From CAXXOK01 sp963674895 (GTDB taxonomy: Bacteria; Bacillota; Clostridia; Christensenellales; Aristaeellaceae), in NCBI GenBank assembly GCA_963674895.2, contig CAXXCY010000001.1, forward strand, positions 248,001 through 312,000: a stretch of DNA of 64,000 bases, in the 5' to 3' direction. Positions 50,886 through 58,917 of this stretch are shown here, one piece after another. Position 1 is the first letter of the stretch. Each line of letters opens with the position of its first letter. Both the position numbers and the translations under genes were made by a program. Under the pieces are notes generated by a model that saw only the letters and a program-made list of their open reading frames with translations, was not told where the DNA came from and searched no databases.

Positions 50886-51932
50886 ATGGAAGTCAAACTT
50901 CGGCATTTGACCAAGCGTTTCGGCACGGTCGTTGCGGTCAGCGACCTGACCCTGGATTTGAACGACGGCGAATTCGTAGGGCTGCTGGGCCCCTCGGGAT
51001 GCGGGAAATCCACAACGCTGTTCATGCTGGCGGGTTTGCTGGCCCCGGACGAGGGGGAAATCTGGTTCGGCGATGAGAATGTAACGCGCGTCCCGCCAGA
51101 AAGGCGCGGCATCGGCCTGGTGTTCCAGAATTACGCGCTGTATCCGCATATGACGGTGCTTGGGAATATCATGTTCCCTCTTTTGAATACGAAAGTCCCC
51201 AAACCCCGCGCCAAGGAAATCGCCGAGGAGATGGCGGAGCTGGTGCAGATCAAAGAACTGCTTGCCCGCAGGCCGGGGGAGCTGTCCGGCGGGCAGCAGC
51301 AGCGCGTGGCCATCGCACGGGCGCTGGCGAAAAAGCCCCGGGTGCTGCTTTTGGACGAGCCGCTGTCCAACCTCGACGCGCGCCTGCGCATGGAGACCCG
51401 GGAGGAAATCCGCCGCATCCAGCGAGAGGTGCAAATCACCGCCGTGTTCGTGACCCACGACCAGGAAGAGGCCATGAGCATCTCCGACCGGATCGCCGTC
51501 ATTCGCGAGGGCGCGCTCCAGCAGTACGACGTGCCCCAGCGCATCTACCGCGAGCCCGCCAACCGTTTCGTAGCGAAATTCCTGGGCTCGCCGCCCATCA
51601 ACCTGCTCCAGGCCTCCGTGAAGGACGGCCTGCTCGTCTGCGGCGATACGCCGCTTGCCGCCGCCAGGAAAGCCGCCAAGGGTCCGGCGCTGGTCGGCAT
51701 CCGCCCGGAGTCCTTCGTGACCGATCCAGAGGGCTTCGACGTGGTAATCCGCAAGACGGAGATGCTGGGCAGGGACACCATCCTGTCGTTTACGCTGGAC
51801 AACCAGCCCGTGAAGGCGCTGATCTCCTCGGACGAGAACGTGCAGCCCGGCGATACGCTCAGGCTGCGCGTGAAGCGGGAGCAGATTCTGCTGTTTGACG
51901 AAGACACGCACAACCTGATCGGATGCCTATGA
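50886..51932 (+). CDS. ABC importer ATPase, UgpC/MsmK/MalK type
   Basis: 348 residues: Walker A GPSGCGKST, Q-loop VFQNYALYPHMTV, signature ELSGGQQQR, Walker B VLLLDEPLSNLD, switch His VTHDQEEAMS, then the C-terminal TOBE/regulatory domain (about 240-345) of sugar and glycerol-phosphate importers. ATG 50886 has GAGGTT 8 nt upstream. Its stop overlaps the first permease start. Confidence 0.94.
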   Translation: MEVKLRHLTKRFGTVVAVSDLTLDLNDGEFVGLLGPSGCGKSTTLFMLAGLLAPDEGEIWFGDENVTRVPPERRGIGLVFQNYALYPHMTVLGNIMFPLLNTKVPKPRAKEIAEEMAELVQIKELLARRPGELSGGQQQRVAIARALAKKPRVLLLDEPLSNLDARLRMETREEIRRIQREVQITAVFVTHDQEEAMSISDRIAVIREGALQQYDVPQRIYREPANRFVAKFLGSPPINLLQASVKDGLLVCGDTPLAAARKAAKGPALVGIRPESFVTDPEGFDVVIRKTEMLGRDTILSFTLDNQPVKALISSDENVQPGDTLRLRVKREQILLFDEDTHNLIGCL

Positions 51933-52822
51933 TGAACGAAAACAAGCTGGGCTTCAACCGCTGGAAGGGGCTATTGTACGTCCTGCCGGCGCTGATTGTG
52001 GTGGCGGTGTTCACCATCTATCCGCTGCTGCGCGCGTTTCTGATGAGCTTTTATACCAAGTACAAGTTTTCCACCGATACCGTCCTGTCGTACGGGATCG
52101 ACAATTTTACGTATATCCTGCGCGACAGCGTGTTCCAGAAGGCGCTCAGGAACACCTTTATCTACGTGCTTTTCGTCGTGCCGATTTCCGTAGGACTCTC
52201 GCTGGTGCTGGCCGTGATGCTCAACTCCAAAATCAAATGCAAGAACTTCTTCCAGACGGTGTACTTCCTGCCCTACGTGACCTCCGCCGTGGCGCTGGGC
52301 ATCGTGTTCAGCTGGATTTTCCACAGCCGGTACGGGCTGATCAACAATTTTCTGGCGCTTCTGAATATCGCGCCCGTCCAGTGGCTCAACAAGCCCAGCA
52401 TGGCGCTGACGACGCTGATCATCTACAGCATCTGGAAAAGCCTCGCCTTCAACATCATCATCTTCCTGGCCGGGCTGCAGACCATCGGCCAGCAGTATTA
52501 CCAGGCGGCGCGCGTGGACGCCGCCAACCGCTGGCGGGTGTTCAGCCGGATTACCGTGCCGCTGCTATCGCCCATCATCGCCTACGCGCTCGTGATCGCG
52601 CTGATCAACGCCTTCAAGGTCTACGCGGAGGTCTACGCGCTGTTCGGCGGCAGGGCGGGCCCCGCCAACAGCGCCATCACCGTGGTGTATTACATCTACC
52701 AGCAGTTCTACGTGAACTGGAATTTCGGCATCGCGTCGGCCGCCGCCGTCGTGCTGTTTTTGATCATCCTGATCTTTACGCTGCTGCAGCTGCGCATCTC
52801 CAAACGGCGCGTGCATTACTGA
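51929..52822 (+). CDS. ABC importer permease (UgpA/MalF type)
   Basis: 297 residues, six membrane helices; EAA loop YYQAARVDAANRWRVFSRITVP. Three close in-frame ATGs (51923, 51929, 51932) are possible; 51929 gives the usual ATGA coupling with the ATPase gene. Confidence 0.9.
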   Translation: MMNENKLGFNRWKGLLYVLPALIVVAVFTIYPLLRAFLMSFYTKYKFSTDTVLSYGIDNFTYILRDSVFQKALRNTFIYVLFVVPISVGLSLVLAVMLNSKIKCKNFFQTVYFLPYVTSAVALGIVFSWIFHSRYGLINNFLALLNIAPVQWLNKPSMALTTLIIYSIWKSLAFNIIIFLAGLQTIGQQYYQAARVDAANRWRVFSRITVPLLSPIIAYALVIALINAFKVYAEVYALFGGRAGPANSAITVVYYIYQQFYVNWNFGIASAAAVVLFLIILIFTLLQLRISKRRVHY

Positions 52823-52840
52823 CAAGAAGGGGAAGCATCC

Positions 52841-53668
52841 ATGAAAAGCCGGATTTGGGGAATGGCGTCCCGGACGCTCATGTACCTGCTTTTATCGCTG
52901 GGCGCGCTGATTACGCTGCTGCCTTTCGTATGGATGCTGCTCACCTCCGTGAAAGACCCCGCGGAGGTGCTGGGCGCAGGCTTTCTGCCGACGGTCTGGC
53001 GGTTTGACAACTACGCCCGCGCCATGCAGACCGCGCCCCTCGCCACGTATTTTTTCAACACCGTGCTCGTGACGGTGGTTTCCACGGCGGTCACGCTGCT
53101 GGTCGTCATCCTGGCGGCTTTCGGTTTCTCGCGCCTCAGGTTCCCCGGACGCGACATCGTGTTCGCCCTGCTGCTCGCCACGCTGATGATCCCCGGAGAA
53201 ATGCTGATCATCACCAATTTCGTCACCATCAACCGCCTGGGGTGGATGGATACCCGCGCCGCGCTCATCGTGCCCTGGGTTGCCAGCGTGTTCTTTATCT
53301 ACCTGCTCAAGCAGTTTTTCATGCAGATTCCGGATTCGCTGTATTACGCCGCCAAAGTGGACGCCTGCAGCGACTGGCGGTACCTGTGGAAGGTTATGGT
53401 GCCCAACAACCGCCAGGCGATCTCCACCATCGCCATCCTCAACGCCATCAACTGCTGGAACGCCTTCCTGTGGCCGCTGCTGGTAACCAACTCCGAAAAC
53501 AAGCGGGTGCTCTCCATCGGGCTGACGCAGTTCCAAACGGAGGTCGGCACCAGCTACGAATTGCTCATGGCCGCCTCGGCGATGCTGGTGATGCCGATGG
53601 TCATTCTGTACCTCGCGCTGCACAAGCAGATCATCCACGGCGTCGCCCGCAGCGGCATCAAGGGGTAA
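52841..53668 (+). CDS. ABC importer permease (UgpE/MalG type)
   Basis: 275 residues, six membrane helices; EAA loop YYAAKVDACSDWRYLWKVMVP. LPFVWMLLTSVKDPAEV at the start is typical of the MalG/UgpE side. It forms a heterodimer with the upstream permease and is followed by the binding-protein gene. Confidence 0.92.
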   Translation: MKSRIWGMASRTLMYLLLSLGALITLLPFVWMLLTSVKDPAEVLGAGFLPTVWRFDNYARAMQTAPLATYFFNTVLVTVVSTAVTLLVVILAAFGFSRLRFPGRDIVFALLLATLMIPGEMLIITNFVTINRLGWMDTRAALIVPWVASVFFIYLLKQFFMQIPDSLYYAAKVDACSDWRYLWKVMVPNNRQAISTIAILNAINCWNAFLWPLLVTNSENKRVLSIGLTQFQTEVGTSYELLMAASAMLVMPMVILYLALHKQIIHGVARSGIKG

Positions 53669-53756
53669 ACGGGGATGCTCCCTTTCCCAACACGATTGCG
53701 GAAAGGTTCATATAAAAACAGTTACTTGCCACCCAAGGGAAAAAGGAGGAGACATT

Positions 53757-55451
53757 ATGTCTGAAAAACAATCCGGAAAAAAAGGCAATACTACATGGAT
53801 CGTCCTGCTGAGCGTCGTAGCGGTCGCGGCGATCGTCCTCGCGGTGATTGGCTTTACGGGCCAGTCCTCCCTGAACACAGAGATCGACGGCCTGAACGCA
53901 CAGATTGATACCATGAATACCCAGATCGCGGATTATACGCAGCAGAAACAGGATGCGGAAGCCGCGGCAGCCGAAGCCAAGGCCGCTGAAGAAGCCGCCG
54001 CCAAGGCCGCTGAAGAATCCGCGGCAGCCGAAGCCAAGGCCGCCGAGGAAGCCGCCGCAGCGAAAGCAGCCGAAGAGGCAGCGGCAGCCGAAGCAGCCGC
54101 CAAGGCCGCCGAGGAAGCCGCGGCAGCCGAAGCAGCCGCCAAGGCCGCCGAGGAAGCCGCCGCAGCGAAAGCAGCCGAAGAGGCAGCCGCAGCCGCCGAA
54201 GCCAAGGCCGCCGAAGAGGCAGCCGCAGCCGAAGCAGCCGAGGAAGCCGCGGCCGCGGCCGTAGCCGCGGAGGCCGCGGCAGCTGAAGCCGCAAAGGCCG
54301 CTGTTGAGCCCGTTACCGTGGAGTTCTGGCACGCGATGAGCGGCGGGCTGCAGGATGCGCTCGTGGCGCTGACCGACAAATTCAACGCCGAAAACGGCAT
54401 GGGCATCACCGTGAACCTGACCAACCAGGGCGGCTACAACGACCTGAGCACGAAGCTCCTGGGCGCGATTGCATCCGACACGATGCCGGACATGGCGCAG
54501 GTGTACAACAGCTGGATCGTGGATTCTCTGGACGTCGTGGTTCCGCTGGACGACATGATCGCGGCCGACTTTGACAATTACGACGACATCCTCCAGGCCT
54601 ACCGCAGCGAAGGCGCGGAGTTCGGCAAGACCTACACCATCGCGTTCAACAAGAGCTGCCAGGTGTTCTTCTACAACAAGACCAAGTACGAAGAGCTCGG
54701 CCTCACCCCGCCGACCACCTGGGACGAGCTGGCCGCGGTGTCCAAGGCCTACTTCGAAGGCACCGGAAAACCGTCCTTCGGCTATGACGACCTGTACGGC
54801 ATGCTCTGGCAGTATGTGGAGCAAAACGGCGGCGAGTTTATCAAGGACGGCAAGGTGCTGTTCGATACCCCGGAGGGTCTCGGGGCCGTGTCCTTCCTGC
54901 TGGATATGTATGCCAAGGGCTATGCCCGCACCGCCGGCGAAGACCGCTATCTCTCCGGCCCGTTCAACAACGGGGATATCGGCGCGTACATCGGCTCCAG
55001 CGCGGGCGCTGCCTACGTGAAGCCCGTCGGCTTTGAGTACGGCGCGGCGCCCCTCCCCATGGGCGTGAAGGGCTCGGCACCCCTGGCCGGCACCAACCTG
55101 GCAATGTTCGCCAAGAGCGATGCGCAGCAAAAGGCGGCCTGGGAATATATCAAGTTCCTGACCAGCACCGAATCCACCGTCCAGTGGGCCATCGCGACGG
55201 GCTATCTGCCCATCCGCACCTCCGGCTACGAGTCCGAAGCCTTCCAGGCCTATATGGAAGGCAGCGAAGTGGCGCAGGCCTGCTACGCGCAGGCGGCCGT
55301 GCAGAGCTTTGAGCACGCGTATCCCGGCGCGCAGGAAATCCGCAACACGATGGGCACCGAAGTGGAAACCGCGATCCTCGAGGGCATGACCGCCGAGGAA
55401 GCCTTGGCCGATTTCGCCCAGAAGGCGCAGGAGATCCTCGATCGTCAATAG
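53757..55451 (+). CDS. Membrane-anchored solute-binding protein with long Ala/Glu/Lys stalk (UgpB-like)
   Basis: 564 residues with an unusual layout. A short basic start is followed by a membrane helix (about 13-34), a short coiled coil (SLNTEIDGLNAQIDTMNTQI, 38-57), a ~115-residue stalk made almost only of Ala, Glu and Lys in AKAAEEA units (about 65-183), and an extracellular solute-binding domain (184-564: VEFWHAMSGG, YNDLSTKL, TIAFNKSCQVFFYNK, GAYIGSSAGA). The domain resembles UgpB/glycerol-3-phosphate or sugar-binding proteins. There is no lipobox; the helix should anchor it and the stalk hold it away from the membrane. Part of the stalk is a perfect 39-bp tandem duplication. It follows two permeases and an ATPase. 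Confidence 0.88.
   Translation: MSEKQSGKKGNTTWIVLLSVVAVAAIVLAVIGFTGQSSLNTEIDGLNAQIDTMNTQIADYTQQKQDAEAAAAEAKAAEEAAAKAAEESAAAEAKAAEEAAAAKAAEEAAAAEAAAKAAEEAAAAEAAAKAAEEAAAAKAAEEAAAAAEAKAAEEAAAAEAAEEAAAAAVAAEAAAAEAAKAAVEPVTVEFWHAMSGGLQDALVALTDKFNAENGMGITVNLTNQGGYNDLSTKLLGAIASDTMPDMAQVYNSWIVDSLDVVVPLDDMIAADFDNYDDILQAYRSEGAEFGKTYTIAFNKSCQVFFYNKTKYEELGLTPPTTWDELAAVSKAYFEGTGKPSFGYDDLYGMLWQYVEQNGGEFIKDGKVLFDTPEGLGAVSFLLDMYAKGYARTAGEDRYLSGPFNNGDIGAYIGSSAGAAYVKPVGFEYGAAPLPMGVKGSAPLAGTNLAMFAKSDAQQKAAWEYIKFLTSTESTVQWAIATGYLPIRTSGYESEAFQAYMEGSEVAQACYAQAAVQSFEHAYPGAQEIRNTMGTEVETAILEGMTAEEALADFAQKAQEILDRQ
54082..54159 (+). repeat. 39-bp perfect tandem repeat in the stalk region
   Basis: Two identical 39-base units, 54082-54120 and 54121-54159, each encoding 13 stalk residues in frame. 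Similar shorter units surround them, so stalk length probably varies by slippage. Confidence 0.85.
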
Positions 55452-55480
55452 AACGTATTGTCCATAAACCAATCGTCAAC

Positions 55481-55502
55481 GGGAGGGGGATATCCCCCTC
55501 CC
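55481..55502 (+). terminator. Perfect GC-rich palindrome after the binding-protein gene
   Basis: GGGAGGGGG-ATAT-CCCCCTCCC, 29 bases after the binding-protein stop, with no T-run. It may partly end transcription or protect the upstream mRNA, leaving lower expression of the following enzyme gene. Confidence 0.6.
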
Positions 55503-55566
55503 GAATCTGTCCTCCGGGCTATTGTATCGCTTGCCATACCTTGTGCCAGTATGTAAAGAGGTTTCT

Positions 55567-56889
55567 ATGACGACGCTTTGTTTTTACCAGGGGCTCAAGA
55601 CCATCGGCGGCACGGTGCTGGAGATCGCCACGGAACAGGCGCGCTGCCTGTTTGATTTCGGGCCCGTTTACTCGCCGGCGGACGACGCACGCGTGCTCCC
55701 GCGCAGGCACGCGATGGTTTCCGACGCGCTGAAAACCGGAGTCTTTCCCAGGGCGGACGGGCTTTACGACCGTAAAGAGCTTGCGGATGTTCCGCTCCCC
55801 GCCTATGGAGAAACGCGGCCGCTCCCCTTCGTGCTGATTTCCCACATGCACATCGACCATATGGGCGGTTTGGGGCTGCTCGCGCGGGACGCGGAGGTCT
55901 ATATGTCGGAGGAAAGCCTGCGGCTGTACCGGGGGCTGGAAAAAGCGGGCGAGCTGCACTTCCGCCCGCACCTGAACTGCTTCGGTGTGCTGCCGGGGGA
56001 ATGGGTGCAAAAGGGCGACCTCTCCTTCCGGATGATCGCGGTGGACCACGACGTACCCGGCGCGTGCGGGTTTGAAATCGTCACGCCGGACGCCCGGCTG
56101 TGCTATACGGGCGACCTGCGCATCCACGGGTTCCACGGGGAGCAGACGCTCCAGTTCGCCGCGGCGGTCCGGGGCGCGGACGTCTGCATCACCGAGGGGG
56201 TTACCGTCAGCTTCATCGACGATTTCGCCTCCATAACGCCCGATACAAGCCTCGAGGGCACGGTCACCGAGCAGGCGCTGCAGGGGGAGATCGCGTCGGC
56301 GGTCCGGGCGGCCGGGAGCCTCGTGTACTTGAACCTGTACAGCCGGAATATCCTGCGCCTGCACGCCCTGCACGAGACGATCAAGGGCGCGGGCCGCCAG
56401 CTTGTGCTGGAGCCCGCTGCGGCGACGCTCTACCGGCAGTTTTACCCGTCGGCCCCGCTGCTTCTCTACGCGCCGCTTGCGGAAGGCTTCGATCTGCCCT
56501 GCGCAGAGCCCGTAACGCGGGAGGCCATACGGGAACATCCGCAGCGCTACGTGCTGCAGCTTTCCTACGCGCGCCTGCTGGAAACGCTGGACTACCCGCC
56601 GGAGGGAAGCCTGTACATCCATTCCGACGGCATGCCGCTGGGCGTGTACGATCCCGGCTTCCAAAAGCTGCAGGATTTTCTGAAACAGCAGCGGATCGCC
56701 TACGTGCAGCTCAGCTGCAGCGGCCACGCAAGGCCCGCGCACCTGAAATACCTGCTTGAGGAAATCGCCCCGAAAACCATCATCCCACTGCACAGCCATA
56801 AGCCGGAGCTGGTCTGGATCCCCGGCGCGCGCCAGTTCCTGCCCGAGGCGGGCAGGCGGTACCGGCTGGAGGGCGGGAACCTTTCCTGA
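55567..56889 (+). CDS. RNase J-like metallo-beta-lactamase-fold hydrolase
   Basis: 440 residues. The metal site HMHIDHMGG (about residues 97-105), VDHDVPGACG and CYTGDLR define a metallo-beta-lactamase fold. The second half has LNLYSRNILRLHALHETIKGAGRQ-type sequence as in the beta-CASP region, and a C-terminal SGHARPAHL and IPLHSHKPEL as in the RNA-specificity (RMMBL) domain. Most relatives cut RNA or DNA, but some act on small phosphodiesters. It is shorter than RNase J (about 550) and lacks that C-terminal domain. ATG 55567 follows AAAGAGG. Its position after an importer suggests the substrate may be imported. Confidence 0.8.
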   Translation: MTTLCFYQGLKTIGGTVLEIATEQARCLFDFGPVYSPADDARVLPRRHAMVSDALKTGVFPRADGLYDRKELADVPLPAYGETRPLPFVLISHMHIDHMGGLGLLARDAEVYMSEESLRLYRGLEKAGELHFRPHLNCFGVLPGEWVQKGDLSFRMIAVDHDVPGACGFEIVTPDARLCYTGDLRIHGFHGEQTLQFAAAVRGADVCITEGVTVSFIDDFASITPDTSLEGTVTEQALQGEIASAVRAAGSLVYLNLYSRNILRLHALHETIKGAGRQLVLEPAAATLYRQFYPSAPLLLYAPLAEGFDLPCAEPVTREAIREHPQRYVLQLSYARLLETLDYPPEGSLYIHSDGMPLGVYDPGFQKLQDFLKQQRIAYVQLSCSGHARPAHLKYLLEEIAPKTIIPLHSHKPELVWIPGARQFLPEAGRRYRLEGGNLS

Positions 56890-57066
56890 GGCAGAAAGTC
56901 ATGCCGCTGGCGCCGGTGTACCGGTTGAATTTTTAAAACCGGGAACAAACCGGGCTTCTGGCGAGTTTATATACTAGAATGATATGCACAGGCAATACCG
57001 ATATACGATCCGCCGGTTCCGCAAAATGGCCGGCGGCGACCGAGAAAACGCAAGGAGGGGAACCCC

Positions 57067-57705
57067 ATGAGAAAACACATGCTCCTGACGGCCCTTACGC
57101 TGACGGCGGCCTGCATTCTCCTGCTGCCCGCGTATTCTGCCGCCGACGACGACCCGTATGCGTATCAACCGGAATACAACCGGACCTACGGATGCATGCT
57201 GGACCCGGACAACCGCCTGCTGACCGAAGGCATCGCGGCGACGCTGACGATGAAAATGGCCACGCGCCTGGGTCCCAGCACTGCCTATTCGGAAATACTG
57301 GGCACGCTGCCCCAGGATACGGCAATCGTCGTTATCGAGCAGACGATGGGAAGCGTGCCGTGGGCGCTGGTGGACTACGCCTACAACGGCGCCCGCTACC
57401 GCGCGTACACGGGCATGAAGCGCATCCAGACGTACTACACCGTTCCCTGGGCCAGCACGGACTACGCCTCCGGCTGGACGCGGGAGGAGACCGAAGCCTA
57501 TTATGGGCCCGGATACGCCTATGCCCGGCATCCCGAGGACGTTGCGGCCAACACGGAGCTGCGCGTATTCGGGCTGGAGTGCGGGTTTCTGATCTGCGAT
57601 TTTCTGCGGGACGACCAGTGGATACGCGCCTATATCCCCCTGGACAACCGGGTGCAGTACGCCGAGATCCCGGTCCTGTACGATTGGTCCGGCTCCGTCG
57701 GATAA
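57067..57705 (+). CDS. Secreted SH3-like protein, unknown
   Basis: 212 residues; signal peptide MRKHMLLTALTLTAACILLLPAYSAA. The mature part has a bacterial SH3-like segment (MATRLGPSTAYSEILGTLPQDTAIVVIEQ in outline, about 60-90), with RLGPSTAYSEILG as the family-like start, and aromatic-rich repeats after it. Such domains often bind wall peptides. GGAGGGG precedes ATG. Nothing is seen in 56890-57066 apart from a repeated AAACCGGG. Ends at a strong terminator. Confidence 0.7.
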   Translation: MRKHMLLTALTLTAACILLLPAYSAADDDPYAYQPEYNRTYGCMLDPDNRLLTEGIAATLTMKMATRLGPSTAYSEILGTLPQDTAIVVIEQTMGSVPWALVDYAYNGARYRAYTGMKRIQTYYTVPWASTDYASGWTREETEAYYGPGYAYARHPEDVAANTELRVFGLECGFLICDFLRDDQWIRAYIPLDNRVQYAEIPVLYDWSGSVG

Positions 57706-57741
57706 TCTCGGAAACCGCTGGCCGCGGAATACCAGGCTGAG

Positions 57742-57768
57742 AACCGCCTTATCGTAAGGCGGTTTTTT
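57742..57768 (+). terminator. Rho-independent terminator
   Basis: AACCGCCTTA-TCG-TAAGGCGGTT followed by TTTT, directly after the SH3-like gene. Confidence 0.9.
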
Positions 57769-57828
57769 ATACAGATCTGTATGCAAGGTCAGGTCTGGCG
57801 AAAGAAATTCGTCTGCGTTTACTCAATT

Positions 57829-57875
57829 ATACAAAATATAGTGTTTCACCCCGGCGCAAGCAGTGTATATTGTGG
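57829..57875. promoter_or_regulatory. Two NrdR-type boxes 31 bp apart upstream of nrdG
   Basis: ATACAAAATATAGTGT (57829-57844) fits the NrdR box (consensus ACACwATATwTwGTGT) at about 14 of 16 positions. A weaker box, GCAGTGTATATTGTGG (57860-57875), starts exactly 31 bases later, the known tandem spacing. NrdR is expected to repress here when dATP/ATP is high. Confidence 0.7.
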
Positions 57876-58045
57876 GCACGATGGGCAGGCGGGGATGCGT
57901 TTCCCGGCGCGTTCGGCAGCGGGAGCCACACTGCCGGGAAGGGCGTCCGGTGGGCGGACACCCTTCCCCGGGGACCTTGACAGCCCATCCGTGATTCGTT
58001 ACGATGCGGGTAGGAAACAGCATCTTGTGATACAGGGGCGATACG
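57876..58045 (+). other. Structured GC-rich leader of nrdG
   Basis: No gene. Contains CCCGGC/GCCGGG (57903-57938), a strong hairpin GAAGGG-C-GTCCG/CGGAC-A-CCCTTC (57938-57966), and TGATTCGTTACGATGC further on. It may be a riboregulator; I could not match it to a known riboswitch class. Confidence 0.4.
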
Positions 58046-58738
58046 ATGAGGATTGCGGGGCTGCAGAAGACGACGCTTCTGGACTATCCCGGAAAGATCG
58101 CGGCCACGGTATTCCTCGGCGGCTGCAACTTCCGCTGTCCGTATTGCCACAACGCCTCGCTGGTGGAGATGACCGCGCGCACGCCGGACATCCCGGAGGA
58201 CGAGTTCTTCGCGTTCCTCAAAAAGCGGAGGGGGCAGCTGGACGGGGTGTGCGTATCGGGCGGGGAGCCGCTCGTGCAGGCGGACCTCGGACCGTTCCTC
58301 CAAGCAATCAAGGATCTCGGGTTTTTCATCAAGATTGATACCAATGGAAGTATTCCCGGGAAGCTCAAGGCGCTCGTCGGGGCCGGGCTGATCGACTATG
58401 TGGCGATGGACGTCAAGCATGCCCCCGCGAAATACCGGGAAGCGGCCGGGACCGCGGCGGATATCCTGCCCCAGGTTCAGGAGAGCGCGGCCTTTCTCCT
58501 GTCCGGCGCCGTAGACTACGAATTCCGCACGACCGTAGCCAAGCCCCTGCACACGGCGGAAGACCTCGCGGAGATCGGCCGGTGGCTCCGGGGCGCCGAA
58601 CGATATTTTTTGCAAAACTTCGAGGACTCGGGCGACGTGCTCGGCCCCGGGCTGCAGGGCCTCGAAATCGCGGAAATGGAAGCGCTGCAAAGCGCCGTCC
58701 GCCCCTTTATACCCGCCGTGCGGATTCGAAACGGCTGA
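58046..58738 (+). CDS. nrdG: Anaerobic ribonucleotide reductase activating protein (radical SAM)
   Basis: 230 residues. The radical-SAM CxxxCxxC (C27, C31, C34: GGCNFRCPYCHNA) binds the [4Fe-4S] cluster, GVCVSGGEPL binds SAM, and KIDTNGS follows. It generates the glycyl radical on NrdD using SAM and an electron. It lies upstream of nrdD, which has its own promoter, and has its own NrdR boxes. Length matches the 220-235-residue NrdG subgroup. Confidence 0.92.
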   Translation: MRIAGLQKTTLLDYPGKIAATVFLGGCNFRCPYCHNASLVEMTARTPDIPEDEFFAFLKKRRGQLDGVCVSGGEPLVQADLGPFLQAIKDLGFFIKIDTNGSIPGKLKALVGAGLIDYVAMDVKHAPAKYREAAGTAADILPQVQESAAFLLSGAVDYEFRTTVAKPLHTAEDLAEIGRWLRGAERYFLQNFEDSGDVLGPGLQGLEIAEMEALQSAVRPFIPAVRIRNG

Positions 58739-58776
58739 CAAAATTATCCTTATTTAGTGCATCGGCATGAAATAAT

Positions 58777-58828
58777 ACACAATATATTGTTAAATTTCCT
58801 TGACAGGCGGATAATTACGGTTTAGAAT
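58777..58828 (+). promoter_or_regulatory. NrdR box and near-consensus promoter of nrdD
   Basis: ACACAATATATTGTTA (58777-58792), with a perfect palindromic core CAATATATTG (58780-58789), lies 7 bases before TTGACA (58800-58805); 17 bases on is TAGAAT (58823-58828). A second possible half-box TATTTAGTG (58751-58759) lies 32 bases upstream. Fits repression by NrdR. Confidence 0.75.
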
Positions 58829-58917
58829 AACCATACTAAAACGACCAACACCGTCTCACGGATGAGCTTTGAGCAAAAGCTGTTTTAGACGACGCTTCAA
58901 CAGAGGAGGAACAACGG

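Noticed and set aside
54082..54159. CRISPR-like repeat
   Set aside because: Tandem 39-bp units are adjacent without spacers and are in-frame coding repeats.
57876..58045. Cobalamin riboswitch before nrdG
   Set aside because: GCCACACTG and GGGAAG only loosely resemble B12-box elements, and the conserved AGCC..GACCTGCC part is absent.
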